Source of the DNA: Streptomyces sp. NBC_00554
GTDB taxonomy: Bacteria; Actinomycetota; Actinomycetes; Streptomycetales; Streptomycetaceae
NCBI RefSeq assembly: GCF_041431135.1
Contig: NZ_CP107799.1
Location: forward strand, 6,882,001-6,946,000
Direction: 5' to 3'
DNA length: 64,000 nucleotides
This document shows, piece by piece, positions 25,312 through 33,018 of this stretch. Every line of letters begins with the position of its first letter. Position 1 is the stretch's first letter. Made by a program: the position numbers and the translations under genes. The notes under the pieces are model-generated. The model was given only the letters and a program-made list of their open reading frames with translations, made no database searches and had not been told where the DNA came from.

Positions 25312-25611
25312 CGGAATAACAGCCGTTTTCGGCGTCGGCAGATGACAGCCATTGCGGTGTCGGGCGAGCTGACAGTCATGGCGCCGGGCGAGATGGCGGC
25401 CATTGCGCCGGGCGAGCCGTGGCGCCCGACGACACCCCATGGTGGCGCGCCTGCGAAGGCCTAACCAGGTGGTATTCCAACTAGCATGAATCCTCGCCTC
25501 CCTGCCTCACGCGCGAGCTGACAGCGTCATGGGTGGCCGGGCTTTCACTTCTGCCCCGGCCGGTCAGTACTCAACCGCTCGTGACCAATCGCTCGTGACC
25601 AGGAGACGACC
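25312..25611. other. Divergent intergenic region with degenerate 24-bp repeats
   Basis: No gene is convincing here. Between about 25344 and 25420 a motif of the type GACAGCCATTGCGG...TCGGGCGAG recurs three times with changes, giving repeated GCGCCGGGCGAG. Promoters for the lactonase operon (minus) and the SDR-MFS-oxidase operon (plus) must lie here. A ribosome site AGGAG (25601-25605) ends the region. Confidence 0.55.
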
Positions 25612-26355
25612 TTGTCCGCTTCCCCCGTTTCTTCCGCATCAGCCTCCTCGCTCTCCGACGCCCGCGTCGTGGTGATCGGCGGCTCGTCCGGCATCGGCAA
25701 GGCGGTGGCCCGCCAGGCCGCCGCCGCCGGGGCGCAGGTCGTCGTCGGCTCCCGCTCCAAGGACAAGCTGGAGCAGACCGCCAAGGAGATCGACGGCATC
25801 ACCACCGGTGTCGTGGACGTCACCGACGAGGAGAGCGTGCGCGCCTTCTTCGCGGGCATCGACTCCCTCGACCACCTCGTCGTCTGCCCCGGCGACATGG
25901 CCGTCGGCTCCGTCTACGACGTGTCCCTCGACGCCGTGCGCGCCGCCCTCGACACCAAGATCGTCGGGCAGCTCCTGAGCGTCCGGCACGCCGGCAAGAA
26001 GATCTCCGGCCAGGGCTCGATCGTCCTGATCGCCGGTGCGGCCGGCTTCAAGTCGTACGCCGACATGAGCGCGACCGCCGCGGCCAACGCGGGCATCGGA
26101 GGCATGGGCCGCTCCCTCGCCGTCGAGCTCGCCCCGGTGCGCGTCAACGTCGTCGTCGGCGGCCTGATCGACACCCCGCTGTGGTCCTTCCTGCCCGACG
26201 ACGCCCGCGCCGGTCTCTTCGAGCAGACCGCGCAGGCTACGCCGGTGGGCCGCATCGGGCAGCCCGACGACGTCGCGGCTTCGGTGCTGCACCTCCTGCA
26301 GAACACCTTCGTGACCGGTGCGGTGCTGCACGTCGATGGCGGCGGCACGCTGTGA
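25612..26355 (+). CDS. Atypical SDR-family protein lacking the canonical Tyr/Lys pair
   Basis: This 247-residue Rossmann protein has VVIGGSSGIGKAVA as its dinucleotide site and the FabG-like C-terminus VTGAVLHVDGGGTL. Where classical SDRs have YxxxK it reads SATAAANAGIGGMGR, so both catalytic residues are absent. The start is TTG 25612, seven bases after AGGAG. It overlaps the MFS gene by 4 bp (GTGA). It may use another mechanism, or bind ligand without classical SDR chemistry. Confidence 0.83.
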   Translation: MSASPVSSASASSLSDARVVVIGGSSGIGKAVARQAAAAGAQVVVGSRSKDKLEQTAKEIDGITTGVVDVTDEESVRAFFAGIDSLDHLVVCPGDMAVGSVYDVSLDAVRAALDTKIVGQLLSVRHAGKKISGQGSIVLIAGAAGFKSYADMSATAAANAGIGGMGRSLAVELAPVRVNVVVGGLIDTPLWSFLPDDARAGLFEQTAQATPVGRIGQPDDVAASVLHLLQNTFVTGAVLHVDGGGTL

Positions 26356-27620
26356 GCCAGGCGGCACACGGCGGTGCGACGGGCCTCGCGGGGCCCGTCG
26401 CACCGCCGCGGCCGCGAGTCGGCCGGAGCACCGTGCTGCTGCTCGCGGCCGCCTGCGGCCTGTGCGTGGCCAACCTCTACTACCTCCAGCCGATCCTCCC
26501 CGAGCTCGCGGCCTCGCTGCACCGCACCCCCGGCTCGCTCACCTCGTCCGTCTCCGCCACCCAGTTCGGCTACGCGCTGGGCCTGTTCGCGCTGGTGCCG
26601 CTGGGCGACGCCGTCGACCGCAGGCGGCTCCTCACCGTCCTGGTGACCACGGCGGCCGCGGTGCTCGCGGTGATCCCGTGGGCCGACGACGACCTCCTCA
26701 TCTGGCTGTTCTTCCTGCTGGGCCTGGTGAGCGTCGCCGCCATGGTGATCGTGCCGCAGGCCGCCGGCATGGCGCCGCCCGAGCGGCGCGGGCAGGTGGT
26801 CGGCACCGTGATGACCGGGGTCATCCTCGGCGCGCTCCTGTGCCGGACGTTCGCCGGCGTGGTGGCGGAACTCGTCGACTGGCGGGCCGTGTTCTGGGGC
26901 GCGGCGGTCATGATGCTGGTGGTGTGCGTGACCCTGCGCCGCATCCTGCCCGCGCAGCCCGCCCAAGCCCCCCTCACCGCCCGCGGCTACGCCCGGCTCA
27001 TCGGCTCGCTGTTCTCCCTCGTCCGTACCCAGCCGGTGATCGTGGAGCGCTGCCTGTACGGAGCTCTGGGCTTCGCCGCGTTCACCGTGCTGTGGACCGC
27101 TGTGCCGCTCCGGCTGATCCAGGGCCCCTACCACTACGGTTCCGCGGCGATCGGCGCGATGGGGCTGCTCGGCGCGGGCGGTGCGCTCGGCGCGAATCTG
27201 GCGGGCAGGTTCGCCGACCGGGGCCGCCAACGGGCGGTCAGCGCCGCCGCGTTCGCGCTCATCGCGGTCTCGTTCGCCGTGGTGTCGGCCCTGTCGTCCT
27301 CGCTGCTCGTGCTCGGCGCGGCGATCGTTCTCATCGACTTCGCGGTCCAGGCCGCGCACATCTCGAACCAGACGACGGTCTTCGGCCAGGTCGGCGACGA
27401 GATGCGCAGCCGGGTCACCACGGTCTACATGACCTGCTACTTCCTCGGCGGCGCGGCGGGCTCCGCGCTGACGGGCCCGTTCTGGGCGCACGGCGGCTGG
27501 CCGGACACCGCCCTCCTCGGCGGCGCGGCGGGTGCCTGCGCCCTGCTCCTGCTCCTCGGCTACGCGGCCGTGCGCCGCGCCGTGACCTCACGAAAGGCGG
27601 CTGTGGTCACCGATGCCTGA
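26352..27620 (+). CDS. MFS transporter (drug or metabolite exporter)
   Basis: This 422-residue protein has twelve predicted helices and the MFS loop motif PLGDAVDRRRLLTVLVTT. The second half contains NLAGRFADRGRQR. NLYYLQPILPELAASL near the N-terminus is typical of the branch of drug exporters related to YnfM/AraJ. The GTG start overlaps the SDR stop, and its stop overlaps the next gene by 8 bp. It probably exports the product made by the adjacent oxidoreductases. Confidence 0.87.
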   Translation: MSQAAHGGATGLAGPVAPPRPRVGRSTVLLLAAACGLCVANLYYLQPILPELAASLHRTPGSLTSSVSATQFGYALGLFALVPLGDAVDRRRLLTVLVTTAAAVLAVIPWADDDLLIWLFFLLGLVSVAAMVIVPQAAGMAPPERRGQVVGTVMTGVILGALLCRTFAGVVAELVDWRAVFWGAAVMMLVVCVTLRRILPAQPAQAPLTARGYARLIGSLFSLVRTQPVIVERCLYGALGFAAFTVLWTAVPLRLIQGPYHYGSAAIGAMGLLGAGGALGANLAGRFADRGRQRAVSAAAFALIAVSFAVVSALSSSLLVLGAAIVLIDFAVQAAHISNQTTVFGQVGDEMRSRVTTVYMTCYFLGGAAGSALTGPFWAHGGWPDTALLGGAAGACALLLLLGYAAVRRAVTSRKAAVVTDA

Positions 27621-29229
27621 CATATCCGTTCCTGACGTATCTGTTTCTGACGTGACCGTGCAGAACGTATCCGTGCCTGGCGTATCCGTTCCCGAAGCTG
27701 CTGCCCCCGGCGGCCTGTCCGCCGCGCCGCAGGTCCCCGCGCAGGGCGTGCCCGCGATCACCCGCGCCGACCCCCGCTACCTCTCCCTCACCACGCGTTC
27801 GCGCAACACGCGCTTCACCGGCACCCCGGACCGCGTCCACGTGCCGCGCACCGCGGAGGACGTGCGCCGGGCGGTCACCGCCGCCGTCCGCCACGGGTCC
27901 CGGCTGGCGGTCCGCGGCGGGGGCCACGGCCTGGAGGGCCTGGTGGACGACCCGGCCGTGCGCACGCTGATCGACCTGTCCGAGCTGAACGACGTCACCT
28001 ACGACGCCGACCGGCGGGCCTTCGGCATGGGCGCGGGCGCGCTGCTCGGGTCCGTCTACCGCTCCCTGTACTTGAACTGGGGAGTCGCCGTGCCCGGCGG
28101 CACCTGTCCCTCGGTCGGGCTCGGTGGCTACGTCCAGGGCGGCGGCTTCGGCGCCCTGTGCCGGCGGGACGGGCTGATCGTCGACCATCTGGAGGCGGTG
28201 GAGGTCGTCGTCGCCGACGGCCCGGGTGAGGCGCGCACCGTGGTGGCGTCGCGGGACCCCGCCGACCCCCATCACGACCTGTGGTGGGCGCACACCGGCG
28301 CAGGCGGCGGCAGCTTCGGTGTCGTCACCCGCTATTGGTTCCGCTCCCAGGAGGCGGAGACGGACGCCCCGCAGGATCTGCTGCCCCGGCCCCCGGAGAC
28401 GACTCTCTTCGCCTCCGCCGAGTGGCCCTGGGAGTCGCTGAGCGAGCGGGACTTCGCAAGGCTCGTCCGCAACCACGGTGACTGGCACAGTGAGGAGGAC
28501 GGCTCGGACTCGGCGTACGAGAGCCTGTACAGCGCGCTGTACCTCAACCAGCGCGCGGTCGGCCGGATCACCCTCAGCGCCCAGCTCGACGGGTCGACTC
28601 CCGGTGCCCGCAGGCGACTTGACGAGTACATCGCGGCGGTGGGCAATGGCGTGCGGGCCCCGATCCGGGTGACCCGCACCGGGATGCCGTGGCTTCAGGT
28701 CAGCCAGCGGGACGTGGAGAACAGGGGAGTGCTGACCCGCTCCAAGAGCAAGGGCGCCTATCTGCGCCGGCCGTATTCGGCCGCGGAGAGCGAGCTGCTG
28801 TTCCGGTATCTCGCCGACCGCGACTATGACGGGCATACGACGGTGGTGCTGTTCTCCTACGGCAGGAAGGTCAACGCCGTGGATTCCACGGCGACCGTCG
28901 TCGCCCAGCGGGATTCGGTCCTCAAGAGCTATCTGGGTACGTACTGGACCGATCCCGCCGAGGACGAGCGGCACATCCGCAGAATCCGGGAGCTCTACCG
29001 GGAGTTGTACGCGGAGACGGGCGGGGTACCCGTCTCCGACTCCCGCACCGACGGGTCGTACATCAACTATCCGGACGTGGATCTGGCCGACCCGCGCTGG
29101 AACACCTCAGGAGTTCCCTGGCACGCGCTGTACTTCAAGGGGAACTACCCCCGACTCCAGCGGGTGAAGGCCGTCTGGGACCCAGGGGACGTCTTCCGGC
29201 ACGCTCTGTCGGTACGACCGTCCGACTGA
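27613..29229 (+). CDS. Berberine-bridge-type FAD oxidase, probably bicovalent flavin
   Basis: This 538-residue protein has the FAD_binding_4 fold. H105 in RGGGHGLEG is the residue that links to FAD. C165 in PGGTCPSVGLGGYVQGGG sits where berberine bridge enzyme and AknOx-like oxidases carry the second flavin link. The C-terminus has the BBE motif YFKGNYPRLQRVKAVWDPGD. Such enzymes use oxygen to oxidise alcohols or close rings on bulky natural products. The first 30 residues are an unusual VPDVSV-type repeat and not a recognisable signal peptide. The last 123 bp overlap the convergent XRE gene. Confidence 0.87.
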   Translation: MPDISVPDVSVSDVTVQNVSVPGVSVPEAAAPGGLSAAPQVPAQGVPAITRADPRYLSLTTRSRNTRFTGTPDRVHVPRTAEDVRRAVTAAVRHGSRLAVRGGGHGLEGLVDDPAVRTLIDLSELNDVTYDADRRAFGMGAGALLGSVYRSLYLNWGVAVPGGTCPSVGLGGYVQGGGFGALCRRDGLIVDHLEAVEVVVADGPGEARTVVASRDPADPHHDLWWAHTGAGGGSFGVVTRYWFRSQEAETDAPQDLLPRPPETTLFASAEWPWESLSERDFARLVRNHGDWHSEEDGSDSAYESLYSALYLNQRAVGRITLSAQLDGSTPGARRRLDEYIAAVGNGVRAPIRVTRTGMPWLQVSQRDVENRGVLTRSKSKGAYLRRPYSAAESELLFRYLADRDYDGHTTVVLFSYGRKVNAVDSTATVVAQRDSVLKSYLGTYWTDPAEDERHIRRIRELYRELYAETGGVPVSDSRTDGSYINYPDVDLADPRWNTSGVPWHALYFKGNYPRLQRVKAVWDPGDVFRHALSVRPSD

Positions 29230-30093
29230 GCCCCCGGCCGAATGCAGCCGCACCCTGATCCGTTCCTCGACCAGATCGCGGAAGCGGGCGAGCAGGCGGC
29301 TGTCCAGGACGGGTTGATAGACGACCATGGTCGCGTCCGCGCTCGACAGGCGCAGCTTCACATAACCGAGTTCGATCCGCCCGAGGGTCGGATGGTCGAA
29401 GCAGCGTACGGAGGGGACGGGCGGGGCGAGATCGAGCCGCTCCCACAGTTCCCGGAATTCCGGATACTCGCCCTGGAGGTCGTCGATCATCTTCGCGTAT
29501 TCGGGCTGGGCGAGTTGATCGGCGGCCTGGGCGCGGAACAGCGCGGCGGTTTCGAGTGCGTCCTGCTCCCAGTTCGGGTGCATTTCCCGGGCTCGCTCGT
29601 CGAACATCATCACGAGGGTGTTGCGGCGGCTCTGTTCCAGGGATTCGAAATAGGGGAAGAGCGTACAGAATCCATGGTTCCACGCCAACACGTCGAAACG
29701 GTTGTTGACGATGAATGCGGGCAATGGATCCTGGAATTCGAGGAACGTCAGATATTGCGCGGGAATGCTTTCCCTCGACCGGGGTGCCTGTGTGGCGGGT
29801 GGTAACTCACCGGCCAGCCGGAACAGGTGCCCGGTCTCTGTCGTGTCGAGCCGCAGGGCTCGTGCGAGTCCGCTCAGAACCTGGCTCGACACCCGGATTC
29901 TACGGGCCTGTTCGAGCCAGGTGTACCACGTCACACTCACCCCGGCGAGCTGGGCGAGTTCCTCTCGGCGCAGGCCCGGGGTGCGGCGGCGGCCATATGA
30001 ATTCTTGATACCGACGGCCTCTGGTGTGAGTCGTTCACGCCGGTTCCGAAGGAAGGAGGCGAGTTCTTTTCGTTGCCGTTCAGTGACCAACAT
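29107..30093 (-). CDS. XRE-family regulator with MmyB-like ligand-binding domain
   Basis: This 328-residue protein has an N-terminal helix-turn-helix (RTPGLRREELAQLAGVSVTWY, residues about 37-57; at most 20 of these are quoted elsewhere) and a C-terminal MmyB-type domain with LPAFIVNNRFDVLAWN and FDHPTLGRIELGYVKL. Family members usually end soon after the LRLHSA-like position; about 40 further residues here come from the overlap with the FAD oxidase on the other strand. It is likely a repressor of the adjacent oxidoreductase/MFS genes, as is common for this family. Confidence 0.88.
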   Translation of the reverse strand: MLVTERQRKELASFLRNRRERLTPEAVGIKNSYGRRRTPGLRREELAQLAGVSVTWYTWLEQARRIRVSSQVLSGLARALRLDTTETGHLFRLAGELPPATQAPRSRESIPAQYLTFLEFQDPLPAFIVNNRFDVLAWNHGFCTLFPYFESLEQSRRNTLVMMFDERAREMHPNWEQDALETAALFRAQAADQLAQPEYAKMIDDLQGEYPEFRELWERLDLAPPVPSVRCFDHPTLGRIELGYVKLRLSSADATMVVYQPVLDSRLLARFRDLVEERIRVRLHSAGGSVGRSYRQSVPEDVPWVPDGLHPLESGVVPLEVQRVPGNS

Positions 30094-30207
30094 TCTGCAC
30101 TCCCCCTGGCATCATGATGCCCGCCGGGGTACGGCGGATTGCTCCAAACATACATCCCGCACCCACGCTTGTGTGGAGGAAGTAGCGGCGGTGGACTCCA
30201 TCGGATA

Positions 30208-30224
30208 TTCCATATTTGGTGGAA
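30208..30224. promoter_or_regulatory. Inverted repeat TTCCA-N7-TGGAA upstream of the XRE gene
   Basis: TTCCA (30208-30212) and TGGAA (30220-30224) flank TATTTGG in an unusually A/T-rich patch, 115 bp upstream of the XRE/MmyB start. It could be an operator. No proof beyond symmetry. Confidence 0.3.
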
Positions 30225-30290
30225 CTTTTTCGAGTTTTTTACCCAGTGGGTCCGTGGTAACTCCGCTTTAACCTTCGGGACGCCTGGGGC

Positions 30291-30332
30291 ATCTCGTCGG
30301 CCGCATGGGACGACCGCCATGTGAGACGAGAT
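30291..30332. terminator. Nested hairpin downstream of the Ser/Thr kinase
   Basis: ATCTCGTC (30291-30298) pairs with GACGAGAT (30325-30332), and CATGG pairs with CCATG inside. TTTA follows on the plus strand. It lies 26 bp beyond the kinase stop and probably ends that transcript, or blocks transcripts entering from the other side. Confidence 0.55.
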
Positions 30333-30358
30333 TTTAGGTGCCCGGGGGTTACGCCCTG

Positions 30359-31855
30359 TCATGAGCGGGTGCAGCGGCCCGTGGGTGCGGTGGCCGGCGG
30401 GTGGCACTGGAGGCCGTAGTCGGCCGAACTCGTGCTCAGGTAGCGGCCGATGCAGGTGTTCGCCGTGGTCAGGCCGTGCTCCTCGCAGTACGACAGGGCG
30501 GCGCGGCCGTCGGTGAAGGGACCCGGAGCGTAGATCACCCAGTAGCCCGCGCGCAGCGAGGCGTAGTCGTCGCTGAGGACGTAGACCGCATCGGGCACGG
30601 ACTCCCTGACCGCGGCAAGACGCGTGTCCCGTGCGGAGGTTCCGGAGCTGACGGGCTCGGAGAAGAGCTGGGCGATCCAGCGGCCGGGCTCGGAGGAAGG
30701 CGAGGGCGGGCTCGACTCGGCCGGTCCGGGCGTCGAGGTGGAGGCAGTGGTGCTGGGGGACGGCTCCGGCGCGGAACTCGCGGGCGGGGTGGGCGTCCCG
30801 CTCGCCGGTGCGCCCGTGCTTCCGCCCGAACCCGCCTCCTTGGTGCCGTCGGATTCGTCGCGCAGGCTCAGGAACAGCGCGCTCGCCGCGGCGACCGCGA
30901 GCACTGCGGCCACGGCGACGGCGATTTTCGTACGGCTCCGCTGCCGGCCCCCGGTGTCCGGCGGCCGCGGGCTGTCCGGCCGGGTGGGCACGGGGGCGAC
31001 GGGAGGCGGGGGAAGGACCGCCGTCGGCGTCGGCCGCGCCCAGTTCGGCGTCGTGCCCGACTCGACCTGCGCGAGCATCCCGTCCAGCCGGGCCGCGTCG
31101 GGGCGGGCCGCCGGATCCCGTACGAGCAGTGCCTCCAGGACCGGGGCGAGCGGCCCCGAACGGAGCGGCGGCGGCACCGGGTCGTCGAGGACCGCGGCCA
31201 GGGTGGCGAGTGTCGTGGCGCGGCGCAGCGGACTGACGCCCTCCGCGCAGACGTACAGGACGAGTCCCAGGGACCAGAGGTCGGAGGCCGGGTCGTCGCC
31301 GTGGCCGCGGATCCGCTCCGGGGCCATGTACTCGGGCGAGCCGACCAGTTCGCCGGTGGCGGTCAGCGCGGTCGAGCCGTGCAGGGCCGCGATGCCGAAG
31401 TCCGTGAGGACCGCGGTGCCGTCGGGGCGCAGCAGGATGTTGGCGGGTTTGACGTCGCGGTGCTGGATGCCCGCGGTGTGCGCGGCGTGCAGGGCGGAGA
31501 GCACCTGGCGGCCGAGGCGGGCCGCTTCCACGGGCGCCAGGGGTCCCTCGTCGAGTCGGTCCTGGAGCGAGACGCCGGGCACCAGCTCCATCACGATCCA
31601 CGGGTGCGGGTCCACGTCCACGATGTGGTGAACCGTCACCACGTGCGGGTGACTGAGCCGGGCGAGCGCCCTGGCCTCGCGCAGCACCCGTTCCCGTACC
31701 GCCTCGGAGGCCTCCGCGTCCGGCCGTACGGCCTTGAGGGCGACATCGCGGTGCAGCACGGTGTCGCGGGCCCGCCACACCGTCCCCATCCCTCCGCTGC
31801 CGAGCCGCTCGAGCAGCTCGAAGCGTCCGTCGATGACATCCCCCGGTGCGTTCAT
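30359..31855 (-). CDS. Membrane-anchored Ser/Thr protein kinase with novel extracellular domain
   Basis: This 498-residue protein has an N-terminal Hanks-type kinase domain (about 10-270) with glycine loop LGSGGMGTVW, Lys in DVALKAVRP, HRDVKPANILL and LTDFGIAAL, all intact. A Pro-rich linker follows, then one membrane helix (KIAVAVAAVLAVAAASALFL, about 310-330), a Ser/Thr/Pro-rich stalk, and a C-terminal region of about 100 residues with three Cys (SYCEEHGL, TANTCIG, GLQCHPP) outside the cell. No PASTA repeats are present. The Cys-containing domain may sense a ligand. The ATG at 31855 is chosen because the kinase fold begins just after it. Confidence 0.9.
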   Translation of the reverse strand: MNAPGDVIDGRFELLERLGSGGMGTVWRARDTVLHRDVALKAVRPDAEASEAVRERVLREARALARLSHPHVVTVHHIVDVDPHPWIVMELVPGVSLQDRLDEGPLAPVEAARLGRQVLSALHAAHTAGIQHRDVKPANILLRPDGTAVLTDFGIAALHGSTALTATGELVGSPEYMAPERIRGHGDDPASDLWSLGLVLYVCAEGVSPLRRATTLATLAAVLDDPVPPPLRSGPLAPVLEALLVRDPAARPDAARLDGMLAQVESGTTPNWARPTPTAVLPPPPVAPVPTRPDSPRPPDTGGRQRSRTKIAVAVAAVLAVAAASALFLSLRDESDGTKEAGSGGSTGAPASGTPTPPASSAPEPSPSTTASTSTPGPAESSPPSPSSEPGRWIAQLFSEPVSSGTSARDTRLAAVRESVPDAVYVLSDDYASLRAGYWVIYAPGPFTDGRAALSYCEEHGLTTANTCIGRYLSTSSADYGLQCHPPATAPTGRCTRS

Positions 31856-32116
31856 GCGCGACAGGCTAGAGCAGCCCTGTGCCCGGCCGTGCGGGAGGGC
31901 GCCGCCGGCCGCGGGCCGGCCGGGTCCCGCCCGCGAAGCCGACCGCACTCCGGGCGCGCAGCACGCCGGCGGCGCGGTTCGGCGCTGTCCCGGTCGCCAA
32001 GTGGGTTTATGTGCAAGCCTGTTGACCTGCGGATTCGTTTCATGGCATGGGCGTTTGGGCAGGGATCGTGCAGCATTTGTCCCGGTCCGCACCGGACCGA
32101 GGGAGGGGGGAGCGCT

Positions 32117-32992
32117 GTGCGTGACCATGTGCGGACGGCGGACGGGCGGCTGCTGCGGGTCGAGATCTCTGGCGATCCATGCGGCCGGCCGGTGTTCCTG
32201 CTGCACGGCACGCCCGGCAGCCGGGTCGGCCCCCGGCCGCGGTCCATGTTCCTGTATCAGCGCGGCACGCGGCTCATCAGCTACGACCGCCCCGGGTACG
32301 GAGGTTCCGACCGCCAGGCCGGACGCCGCGTCGTCGACGTCGTACAGGACGTGGCCGTCGTCGCGGACGCCCTCGGGCTGGACAGGTTCGCGGTGGCCGG
32401 CCGCTCCGGAGGCGCCCCGCACGCGCTGGCCTGCGCCGCGCTGCTGCCGGACCGGGTGACCCGGGCCGCCGCGCTCGTCGGGCTCGCGCCGCGGGACGCG
32501 GAGGGGCTCGACTGGTTCGCGGGGATGGCGCCGTCCAACGTGAACGAGTTCCGGACCGCGTCCACCGACCCCGAGCGGTTCGTGGCCCGGCTGATCCCGC
32601 GCTCCGCCGCGATCCGCAGTGATCCCGCACGGCTCCTCGAAGAGCTGCGGAGCGAGCTGACCGAAGACGACCGGCTGATCGTCTCGGACACCGGCATGAG
32701 GTCGATGATGCTGCGCAACTTCCGTGAGGCGCTGCGCACTTCACCGTACGGATGGATCGACGACGCCCTCGCTCTCGCCGGTCCCTGGGGATTCGACCCC
32801 GCCGACATCCGGGTGCCGGTCATGCTGTGGCACGGCGGGAAGGACGTGTACTCCCCGGCCTCCCACGCCTCCTGGCTCGCCGACCGCATCCCGCGGGTCA
32901 GGACGGTCGTCGAACCCACCGCGGCCCACTTCTCGGCACTGCGCGCACTGCCCCAGGCACTCAACTGGCTGACCCGGGACACCCCCGACTGA
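32117..32992 (+). CDS. Alpha/beta hydrolase
   Basis: This 291-residue protein has the oxyanion motif LLHGTPGSR, the nucleophile elbow VAGRSGGAPHA (Ser), Asp in LWHGGKDVYSP and His in PTAAHFSALRA, giving a full triad. The GTG at 32117 follows a GGGGGGAG ribosome site; longer frames run through the kinase gene and are shadows. It is divergent from the kinase with 261 bp between them and converges on fxsT with a 26-bp gap. The substrate is unknown (esterase or haloperoxidase-like). Confidence 0.88.
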   Translation: MRDHVRTADGRLLRVEISGDPCGRPVFLLHGTPGSRVGPRPRSMFLYQRGTRLISYDRPGYGGSDRQAGRRVVDVVQDVAVVADALGLDRFAVAGRSGGAPHALACAALLPDRVTRAAALVGLAPRDAEGLDWFAGMAPSNVNEFRTASTDPERFVARLIPRSAAIRSDPARLLEELRSELTEDDRLIVSDTGMRSMMLRNFREALRTSPYGWIDDALALAGPWGFDPADIRVPVMLWHGGKDVYSPASHASWLADRIPRVRTVVEPTAAHFSALRALPQALNWLTRDTPD

Positions 32993-33018
32993 CGGTGAGG
33001 TGTCCCACCCAAAGACCC

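Noticed and set aside
25261..25464. Small plus-strand frame with repeated MTAIAVSGE-like peptides
   Set aside because: It overlaps the lactonase start region, lacks a ribosome site and only reflects the DNA repeats there.
30401..32116. Very long plus-strand open frame running into the hydrolase
   Set aside because: It mirrors the Ser/Thr kinase gene and has Arg/Gly/Val-rich composition typical of an antisense frame in GC-rich DNA; only the part from 32117 is real.
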